Shown here: positions 1 to 4,468 of the stretch, one piece after another
How positions within the stretch are numbered: the first letter of the stretch is position 1
Layout: each line of letters begins with the position of its first letter
Made by a program: the position numbers and the translations under genes
Notes under the pieces: generated by a model
What the model saw: only the letters and a program-made list of their open reading frames with translations
What the model was told of the DNA's origin: nothing
Databases searched by the model: none
Assembly: GCA_045589735.1 (NCBI GenBank)
Contig: JAZNPQ010000048.1
Span: 1-6,497 of the forward strand
Source of the DNA: RGIG3994 sp045589735
GTDB lineage: Bacteria > Bacillota > Clostridia > Oscillospirales > CAG-272
Reading direction: 5' to 3'
DNA: 6,497 nt

Positions 1-23
1 AAATCAAAATTTGAAAATCACCA

Positions 24-779
24 CTAAACCGTTCGTATGCGGTTTGAGAAGCTGATAGTCGGCATAATATCGACGGCGGCGCACAGCTCGAAAAGCTTTG
101 CGCATACCGGATTTTCGGTAAAGAAATGTCCTGCCGAGAAAAGCGAGATGCCGTAGTCGGTCGAGTCGGTCAGCGTGTGATATTTAAGCTCACCGCCGAT
201 AAGAGCATCAGCGCCCGCGACGATAGCGTCACCTATCATAGAATCGGCAGAGCCGCCAAGCACCGCAACCCTCTTAATAAGCTTTCCTGCGTCCGAAAAC
301 TCAACGTAGGGCGCGACAAGCGTATCTTTTATAAGCATAGCCAAGTCGTCGGCAAGCATAGGTGTTTTAAGCTCACCGATACGTCCGATATTCTTTTCTC
401 CGATCTTCGAGACGTTTTTAAGTCCCAAAAGAGTCGCAAGTATATCATTTACTCCGCCGTCTGCCGCGTCAAGTCTTGTGTGAAAGCTCATAACGGAAAT
501 TCCCGCCCGTACGAGCTTTATAATTTTATTTCCGCGGTATTCCTCGGCGTTAACCGATTCAATACCGCCGAAAAGCATTGGATGGTGCGTAAGTATTACG
601 TCATAACCCTCATTTACCGCCTCTTCAACGATATCGGCGGTCGCGTCGAGCGCGATCAGTACGTTTTTAACCTCGCGGTCGGGCTCGGGACATACCGAAA
701 GTCCGTCCGAATCACCGTCAAGAGACAGCTCCGACGGAAGAGCGCGGCATAAGTATTCGTAAAATTCTTTAACGGTCAT
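24..779 (-). CDS. Nif3-like dinuclear metal center hexameric protein
   Basis: A 251-residue member of the NIF3/YqfO/YbgI family, cytosolic proteins that assemble into hexameric rings with a two-metal site per subunit. The molecular function is unsettled; the label 'GTP cyclohydrolase 1 type 2' is often propagated on thin evidence. The family's metal-binding signatures are all visible: THHP at residues 64-67, FHTRLDAADGGVND at 99-112 (His100 and Asp104 expected as ligands), GGELKYH at 195-201 (His201) and AGHFFTE at 216-222 (His218, Glu222). The length matches the short form typified by E. coli YbgI; the PII-like insert of the longer Bacillus YqfO is absent. The ATG is preceded by AAAGGA seven bases upstream, inside the end of trmK, and only two bases separate the genes, so it is co-transcribed with trmK, an association conserved in Firmicutes. 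It ends in TAG, and no terminator is visible in the 23 bases left before the window edge. Family assignment is very secure; the biochemical role is not. Confidence 0.95.
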   Translation of the reverse strand: MTVKEFYEYLCRALPSELSLDGDSDGLSVCPEPDREVKNVLIALDATADIVEEAVNEGYDVILTHHPMLFGGIESVNAEEYRGNKIIKLVRAGISVMSFHTRLDAADGGVNDILATLLGLKNVSKIGEKNIGRIGELKTPMLADDLAMLIKDTLVAPYVEFSDAGKLIKRVAVLGGSADSMIGDAIVAGADALIGGELKYHTLTDSTDYGISLFSAGHFFTENPVCAKLFELCAAVDIMPTISFSNRIRTV

Positions 780-781
780 AT

Positions 782-1474
782 TTATGTCCTTTCGCTACAG
801 CGTTTGAGAATATTTGAAAGCTCGGCGATAAGAGCGTCCTCGCTTTCGGTCGAAAGACCTGCAGACGCGCGACCTTTGCGCTTCGTCGTCATAGCGGCAA
901 GCGTATTCTGCGCGAGCTGACGTAGCAGTGGCGTTCCTGAATTTATATTATGCCGTCCGAGCAACAGCTCAATGGGTGAATAGTCGGTATTCTCCCCCGA
1001 ATATTCGGCGCAGATTATCTGATAGATACGGTCGTCACGAACAAGACTCTCTTTCTTTATCTCGTATCCGTGCGACAGAAGAAATGAACGAAGCGAGTCT
1101 GCCTTTGTCATTGGTTGCAGTATAAGACGAATATCACTTGACGCGGTAAATGGCGCGTCCTCAAGTATTTTTGCGATAAGCTCTCCGCCCATACCGCAGA
1201 TGGCGATATCTGTAATACCGAGTCTGTCAAGCCCCGAAAGACCGTCGGTGAGCCGTGTTTCTATACTCTCGGAAAGACCTGCCGACGCTATATTCTGCTC
1301 GGCGCGTCTGAGCGGACCTCTGTTGATATCGGCGGCAATGGCGCGGGAGCATACTCCATTTGAAACAAGATAGACCGGCAGATAGGCGTGGTCGGTGCCT
1401 ATGTCGGCAAGGACCGAGCCCTGCCTTACAAACTCCGCCACAGCCTTAAGCCGCCGGTTAATGGTTGGTAGCAT
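782..1474 (-). CDS. trmK: tRNA (adenine(22)-N(1))-methyltransferase TrmK
   Basis: A 230-residue class I SAM-dependent methyltransferase of the TrmK (YqfN/COG2384) family, which forms m1A at position 22 of tRNAs in Gram-positive bacteria. The N-terminal Rossmann domain carries motif I VLADIGTDHAYLP (21-33), the acidic loop ADIN (48-51), DGL (77-79), the family-typical ICGMGG (92-97) and LQPM (119-122, at the catalytic strand). The C-terminal part, about 180-225, is charged and helical, matching the coiled-coil extension that contacts the tRNA in characterised homologues. The start ATG shares one base with the TGA of the upstream DUF1858 gene (TGATG), implying translational coupling. The downstream Nif3 gene starts two bases after the TAA. 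In Bacillus, trmK and the Nif3 gene are likewise adjacent, which supports the call. No missing motif or frame disruption is seen. Confidence 0.95.
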   Translation of the reverse strand: MLPTINRRLKAVAEFVRQGSVLADIGTDHAYLPVYLVSNGVCSRAIAADINRGPLRRAEQNIASAGLSESIETRLTDGLSGLDRLGITDIAICGMGGELIAKILEDAPFTASSDIRLILQPMTKADSLRSFLLSHGYEIKKESLVRDDRIYQIICAEYSGENTDYSPIELLLGRHNINSGTPLLRQLAQNTLAAMTTKRKGRASAGLSTESEDALIAELSNILKRCSERT

Positions 1475-1677
1475 CAGTTTTTGCTTGCGAAATAGTCGTT
1501 AAGCTGCTTTACAAGCTCGTCTGCATCAGTACCGTGAACGCGGCAGGCAGCTTCAATGCTCTCGCCGCGCGATGCGGGACAGCCAAGACAATGCATACCT
1601 ATTGCGAAGAAAAATTTTGCGGTCTCAACGTCGTGGTCGAGAACGTCACCGATAATGGTTTCTTTTGTTACTTTCAT
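1474..1677 (-). CDS. DUF1858 domain small CxxC protein
   Basis: A 67-residue protein that is essentially one DUF1858 domain (also annotated 'hybrid cluster protein-associated redox disulfide domain'). The hallmarks are the N-terminal pattern of an initial beta-strand and helix (VTKETIIGDVLD, 3-14), then FAIGMHCLGC at 24-33 containing the CxxC pair Cys30/Cys33, a third cysteine at 45, and a C-terminal helix ending in LVKQLNDYF (55-63). The family is predicted to be cytosolic and to have a redox or metal-related role, but no activity is established. A good AAAGGAG site lies eight bases before the ATG. The gene sits 25 bases after pgeF and overlaps trmK by one base, so it is inside the operon and probably sets trmK translation. 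There is no hybrid-cluster protein gene in the window, so the textbook association is not supported here. Confidence 0.88.
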   Translation of the reverse strand: MKVTKETIIGDVLDHDVETAKFFFAIGMHCLGCPASRGESIEAACRVHGTDADELVKQLNDYFASKN

Positions 1678-1702
1678 TGTTTTATCTCCTTTAATTATAA
1701 TA

Positions 1703-2488
1703 TTAACGTATTGAAATCACCGACAGCATCGTACCCCGTACGCCGTTTGTTCTTCTGTGTGAGTAGAAAAGCTCGTCGGATTCGAACGTACAGGCATCCG
1801 AGAGGTCAATGTTTGACGTAGGAACACCCATATCAAGAAGCAGCTGTCTGTTTATCTTTCCAAGGTCAACGTGAAATTTATTGCCCTTTCGGTGTATGAA
1901 ACACTCATAGGTCGAGCCGAGCGACGATATTATCGAATCGCGGCAGTCGGCATCCACCTCGAAGCAATCGGCGCAGATGTGAGGTCCTATCGCGGCAAAA
2001 ATATTTTCGGGTGCAATACCGAGGCGCAAAAGCTCCTTGACACCGACAGATACTATATTTTTCGCCGTACCGCGCCAGCCCGCGTGAAGTGCCGAGACAG
2101 CCACGACGTCACCGTTACCGTCCTCGCCCGAAATAAGAATCGGAACGCAGTCGGCAGTTTTGACCGCGAGAGTGACGCCCGTGTCAGACGTAACGAAGCC
2201 GTCAGATTCAACCCTTGGCGTACCCAACGAGGTTATGCGCTTAACAATATTTGAATGTATCTGATGAGCCGAAACGATGCTTTCGGGCAAAACACCGACA
2301 GCCGAGGAAAAAAGCTCAATATTACAAAGAACTGTTTCGTCGCTGTCACCGCGTCCAAGCTGTAGGTTCAGCTCTTTTGTGTGGGGCTCGGTGCTGACGC
2401 CGCCGATGCGTGTCGAAAAGCCGTGTGGGCATTTTATTTTGTCGGATTTTAAATATTTTACTCGGTTATGTGCCGTAATAAGTTGCAT
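1703..2488 (-). CDS. pgeF: Peptidoglycan editing factor PgeF (YfiH/YlmD laccase-domain family)
   Basis: A 261-residue member of the Cu-oxidase_4/DUF152 family. Homologues are annotated as polyphenol oxidases or purine nucleosidases; in E. coli the protein prevents wrongly assembled murein peptides (L-Ser in place of L-Ala) from entering peptidoglycan. It is expected to be cytosolic and zinc-bound. Motifs in order: HGFSTRIGGVS (22-32), HQIHS (75-79, His78), SDGFVT (95-100), VKTADCVPIL (109-118, Cys114), ALHAGWRGT (133-141, His135), AIGPHIC (166-172), and SHRRTNGVRGTMLSVI near the C-terminus. His78, Cys114 and His135 match the conserved metal triad. An in-frame GTG twelve bases upstream (2500) would give 265 residues. 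I prefer the ATG at 2488, because GAGGTG lies at a proper distance from it and the predicted transcript begins almost on that GTG. It heads the minus-strand operon and is separated from the next gene by 25 bases. Confidence 0.93.
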   Translation of the reverse strand: MQLITAHNRVKYLKSDKIKCPHGFSTRIGGVSTEPHTKELNLQLGRGDSDETVLCNIELFSSAVGVLPESIVSAHQIHSNIVKRITSLGTPRVESDGFVTSDTGVTLAVKTADCVPILISGEDGNGDVVAVSALHAGWRGTAKNIVSVGVKELLRLGIAPENIFAAIGPHICADCFEVDADCRDSIISSLGSTYECFIHRKGNKFHVDLGKINRQLLLDMGVPTSNIDLSDACTFESDELFYSHRRTNGVRGTMLSVISIR

Positions 2489-2497
2489 TTCATTAAA

Positions 2498-2503
2498 CAC
2501 CTC
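2498..2503 (-). promoter_or_regulatory. pgeF ribosome-binding site, at the extreme 5' end of the mRNA
   Basis: GAGGTG read on the minus strand is a six-base match to the anti-Shine-Dalgarno complement, nine bases before the ATG at 2488. Its last three bases form the alternative in-frame GTG start. The predicted transcription start (about 2502) falls inside this motif, so the GTG would be nearly leaderless while the ATG has a normal site. This decides the start. Confidence 0.7.
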
Positions 2504-2537
2504 AATATATTATAGCTTTTTATCGGTCGGTTGTCAA
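2502..2537 (-). promoter_or_regulatory. Consensus sigma-A promoter for the pgeF operon
   Basis: Read on the minus strand there is a perfect -35 TTGACA (2537-2532), a 17-base spacer, and a perfect -10 TATAAT (2514-2509). The expected +1 is an A at about 2502, leaving a leader of roughly 14 bases before the ATG of pgeF. Both hexamers and the spacing are ideal, suggesting strong constitutive transcription of pgeF, the DUF1858 gene, trmK and the Nif3 gene. No operator-like dyad is seen next to it. Confidence 0.88.
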
Positions 2538-2565
2538 ATATTTTTTTGCAATTACCTTTAATTAC

Positions 2566-2601
2566 TTGAAAAATTTGCAAAAATAATATATAATTATACC
2601 G
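2566..2601 (+). promoter_or_regulatory. Sigma-A promoter for rlmA and the glycosyltransferase
   Basis: There is a -35 TTGAAA (2566-2571, five of six consensus bases), a 17-base spacer, and a perfect -10 TATAAT (2589-2594), with an expected +1 G at about 2601. This gives a leader of about 24 bases. The promoter is back-to-back with the pgeF promoter; 28 AT-rich bases separate the two -35 boxes. Confidence 0.85.
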
Positions 2602-2612
2602 ATTATTAGATT

Positions 2613-2616
2613 GGAG
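2613..2616 (+). promoter_or_regulatory. rlmA ribosome-binding site
   Basis: GGAG lies eight bases before the ATG at 2625. The in-frame GTG at 2619 is only two bases from this motif, too close to be served by it, so the ATG is chosen as the start. Confidence 0.65.
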
Positions 2617-2624
2617 ACGTGAAA

Positions 2625-3440
2625 ATGACCGAAATTATAAAAAATTATATAAAATGCCCGGTCTGCGGCTCCGAGGTGAGAGTGACCGACGATAAAAAAA
2701 GCATAAAATGCGTAGGACCGAGAATACATTGCTTTGATATTGCGTCGTCGGGGTACGTAAATTTTTCGGGTAGCGGCGGAGGAGACTCAAAGGAAGCCGT
2801 GAGAGCCAGACGAAGATTTTTGTCGCTTGATAAGTACAGACCTGCCGCCGAAGCGGTATCGGAAATACTTAAAAAATATATTCCCACAAAAGCTGTTGTT
2901 GACACGGGCTGCGGGGAAGGCTACTACGGAAGTATTATTTCGTCGGGCGGCAATTCTGTTATAGGCTTTGACCTTTCAAAGCCTGCGGTAGAGGCGGCGG
3001 CAAAAAGAAAATTGACTCACAGCTTTTTCGCGGTCGCGGGTATTAACGCGATGCCGATAAAGGACGGTAGCGTTTTCGGCGTCACAAATATTTTCGCGCC
3101 CTGCTTTGAGGAAGAATTTTCAAGAGTTCTTCACCGTGACGGTGTGCTTGTAATGGTCGGCGCGGGCGAGCGGCATCTTCTTGGACTCAAGGAAGCGATA
3201 TATGACAGTGTGACACTCAATGAGGAGCGCGCTGATATGCCTCGGAAAATGACTCTTGTAGAAAAAAAGAAGCTGTCGTACGAATTTACGCTTGACGGAA
3301 ACGAAGCGATAAACGACCTCTTTTCAATGACGCCATACTCTTACAGGACAAGCCGTGAGGCGTACGAAAGACTTAATAGGCTTGAGCGGCTCACGACGCT
3401 TGCCGAGTTTGATATATTTGTATTTAGGAAAGAAAAGTGA
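2625..3440 (+). CDS. rlmA: 23S rRNA (guanine-N1)-methyltransferase, RlmA family
   Basis: A 271-residue SAM-dependent methyltransferase of the RlmA family, which methylates N1 of a guanine in helix 35 of 23S rRNA (G745 for the RlmA(I) type, G748 for the RlmA(II)/TlrB type). The sequence does not let me choose between the two. An N-terminal zinc ribbon, CPVC at 11-14 plus Cys29 and His35, leads into CFDIASSGYVNF (36-47), the family's characteristic joint. The Rossmann motif VVDTGCGEGYYG is at 91-102 and the acidic loop FDLSK at 115-119. FAPCFEEEFSRVL (157-169), the GAGERHLLGLKEAIYD stretch (179-194) and MTPYSYR (235-241) match conserved RlmA segments. The spacing between the third and fourth zinc ligands is two residues longer than in E. 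coli RlmA as I remember it. It has its own promoter and is followed after one base by a glycosyltransferase gene. Family is secure; the target base is inferred. Confidence 0.9.
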   Translation: MTEIIKNYIKCPVCGSEVRVTDDKKSIKCVGPRIHCFDIASSGYVNFSGSGGGDSKEAVRARRRFLSLDKYRPAAEAVSEILKKYIPTKAVVDTGCGEGYYGSIISSGGNSVIGFDLSKPAVEAAAKRKLTHSFFAVAGINAMPIKDGSVFGVTNIFAPCFEEEFSRVLHRDGVLVMVGAGERHLLGLKEAIYDSVTLNEERADMPRKMTLVEKKKLSYEFTLDGNEAINDLFSMTPYSYRTSREAYERLNRLERLTTLAEFDIFVFRKEK

Positions 3441-3441
3441 A

Positions 3442-4155
3442 ATGAAAATAAGCGTTTGTATACCGATGTATAATGAATCGTCGATAATCTCCGACACCGC
3501 AAAAGCACTGTCGGAGTATATGTCAAGGACGTTTGACGATTATGAAATAATTTTTTCGGACGACGGAAGCCATGACGGAAGCGCCGATATAGTAAAAAGT
3601 CTTGCGTTGCCAAACGTAAGAGTCGTAGGATATGAAAACAACAGAGGCAAGGGCTGCGCGGTCAGAACGGCAATGCTCGCCGCTGAGGGAGACGCCGTAA
3701 TGTTTACCGACGCCGACCTTGCTTACGGAACAGATGTAATAAAACGTGTATATGACATTTTCGCAGAAAAGCCTACCGATATAGTAATAGGCTCACGCAA
3801 CATACAGAAGGACGGCTATGAAGGGTATACCTTTATGCGCCGAGTGGCATCAAAAGCATATATAAAGGTGCTTTGTGTGGCAGGCGGTCTTAAGCTTTCG
3901 GACTCACAGACGGGCTGTAAGGCTTTCTCCAAAAAGGCGGTAAAGGATATTTTTACGAGATGTGAGGTGGATGGCTTCGCATTTGATTTTGAAGCTATAC
4001 TCTGGGCGCAGAAGCTCGGCTACAGCTTTACCGAAATGCCGGTCAAGGTAATAAACCACCGCGAATCAAAGGTCCGCCTTGTTCGCGACACGGTAAAAAT
4101 GTTAAAAGACCTTAGAAAAATGAAAAAAAGAATAAAAAAGTATGACCTGAGTTGA
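3442..4155 (+). CDS. Family 2 glycosyltransferase, dolichol-phosphate-glucose-synthase-like
   Basis: A 237-residue GT-A-fold glycosyltransferase resembling the Alg5/DPG-synthase branch of family 2, enzymes that move a hexose from a nucleotide sugar to a polyprenyl phosphate on the cytoplasmic face of the membrane. Visible motifs: IPMYNE (7-12), SDDGSHDGS (39-47, nucleotide binding), NNRGKG (66-71), the metal-binding TDADL (89-93, DxD Asp90/Asp92), GSRN (117-120), DSQTGCKAF (154-162) and GFAFDFE (178-184, acceptor-side acidic residues), followed by a basic amphipathic C-terminus (about 218-235) rich in Lys/Arg. No transmembrane helix is present, so any membrane contact is probably through that tail. 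The frame stays open 29 codons upstream into rlmA, but conservation begins at the ATG at 3442, with AGGAAAG nine bases before it. One base separates it from rlmA, so the two are co-transcribed. Donor and acceptor sugars cannot be read from sequence. Confidence 0.88.
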   Translation: MKISVCIPMYNESSIISDTAKALSEYMSRTFDDYEIIFSDDGSHDGSADIVKSLALPNVRVVGYENNRGKGCAVRTAMLAAEGDAVMFTDADLAYGTDVIKRVYDIFAEKPTDIVIGSRNIQKDGYEGYTFMRRVASKAYIKVLCVAGGLKLSDSQTGCKAFSKKAVKDIFTRCEVDGFAFDFEAILWAQKLGYSFTEMPVKVINHRESKVRLVRDTVKMLKDLRKMKKRIKKYDLS

Positions 4156-4160
4156 AAAAA

Positions 4161-4225
4161 CGAAAGGGGCTGAGCTGTTGACGAAGCCCCCACGAAAAAA
4201 GTCGGTGTCAGACTTTTTTCTTTCG
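4161..4225 (+). terminator. Terminator-like structured element after the glycosyltransferase
   Basis: Six bases after the glycosyltransferase stop codon, three nested or adjacent complementary pairs are found. The outer pair is CGAAA 4161-4165 with TTTCG 4221-4225. Inside are GGGGC 4166-4170 with GCCCC 4186-4190, and GAAAAAAGTC 4194-4203 with GACTTTTTTC 4211-4220 around the 7-base loop GGTGTCA. The last hairpin ends in a six-T run preceded by an A run, the form of a bidirectional intrinsic terminator, although its stem has few G:C pairs. The combination could fold as a three-way junction. Termination of the rlmA-glycosyltransferase transcript is the simplest reading. Confidence 0.65.
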
Positions 4226-4285
4226 AAATTTGCGGTAGTTGCATTCTTAAAAAGCAAGGATTAAGACGTTCAGCCACGCAACATA

Positions 4286-4306
4286 TTTTGTGCAAATAAC
4301 ACAAAA
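4286..4306. repeat. Operator-like inverted repeat TTTTGTG-N7-CACAAAA
   Basis: A perfect 7-bp inverted repeat (4286-4292 and 4300-4306) separated by CAAATAA lies about 57 bases upstream of the -35 box of the beta-helix gene. The size and symmetry suit a dimeric regulator, but the hairpin could also be chance in AT-rich DNA. No regulator gene is present in the window. Confidence 0.35.
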
Positions 4307-4338
4307 AGCCGGATAAAAACGCCCAAAAAAGCAAAAAA
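4303..4338. other. Run of A-tracts upstream of a promoter, possible bent DNA or UP element
   Basis: Four A-tracts of five or six bases occur at 4303-4307, 4315-4319, 4325-4330 and 4333-4338. The first three have centres about 10.5-12 bases apart, near one helical turn. They end about 25 bases before the -35 box at 4364, where curved DNA or an alpha-CTD contact could stimulate transcription. Confidence 0.4.
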
Positions 4339-4367
4339 GTTATAGAACTCGTCAAATTTGTTATAGA
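4339..4367. repeat. Direct repeat GTTATAGA, 21-bp period, touching the -35 box
   Basis: GTTATAGA is found at 4339-4346 and again at 4360-4367, exactly 21 bp apart (two helical turns). The second copy overlaps the -35 hexamer TAGACA at 4364-4369. An 8-bp palindrome, CAAATTTG (4353-4360), lies between them. Same-face tandem sites next to a -35 box are typical of response-regulator binding, but the identity of any binding protein is unknown. Confidence 0.4.
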
Positions 4368-4399
4368 CACATGAAAAAAGGCGTGCTATAATGTATATG
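4364..4399 (+). promoter_or_regulatory. Extended -10 promoter of the secreted beta-helix gene
   Basis: The -35 is TAGACA (4364-4369, five of six consensus bases), the spacer is 17 bases, and the -10 is a perfect TATAAT (4387-4392) with the extended TGC just before it (4384-4386). Expected +1 is a G at about 4399, giving a 67-base leader. The promoter's -10 overlaps the upstream in-frame ATG at 4391, which therefore cannot be the translation start. Confidence 0.82.
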
Positions 4400-4441
4400 T
4401 ATTTGGAGAAGTTTCTTCTAAGAAAAGTTGAACAAAGTTTT

Positions 4442-4468
4442 ATAATATCCAGAAGGAGGAATATTATG
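4442..4468 (+). promoter_or_regulatory. Leader hairpin enclosing the Shine-Dalgarno and start codon
   Basis: ATAATAT (4442-4448) is fully complementary to ATATTAT (4461-4467), and CC (4449-4450) to GG (4458-4459), with A4460 bulged and a 7-base loop AGAAGGA (4451-4457). T4441 can wobble with G4468. The stem takes in part of the AAGGAGG site (4453-4459) and the A and U of the start codon. A mostly A:U stem over a very strong ribosome-binding site could act as a thermosensor or simply limit initiation. A second small hairpin, AGAAG-TTT-CTTCT, lies at 4407-4419. Confidence 0.45.

Noticed and set aside
126..752. Long plus-strand open frame opposite the Nif3 gene
   Set aside because: It lies wholly antisense to a clearly conserved protein, has no ribosome-binding site and encodes a basic low-complexity product; it is a by-product of the opposite strand's codon use.
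1465..2254. Plus-strand open frames opposite the DUF1858 gene and pgeF
   Set aside because: Antisense to genes with intact family motifs, no promoter or Shine-Dalgarno, and no recognisable domain.
3355..3441. Upstream extension of the glycosyltransferase by 29 codons into rlmA
   Set aside because: The extra residues are frame-shifted RlmA sequence, and the family's N-terminal beta-strand begins right at the ATG at 3442.
4391..4465. Upstream extension of the beta-helix protein by 25 residues
   Set aside because: Its ATG overlaps the -10 box, it would precede the transcription start, and it would spoil the signal peptide.
4399..4465. Metabolite riboswitch in the leader
   Set aside because: Only 67 bases with two small hairpins; no known aptamer motif is recognisable.
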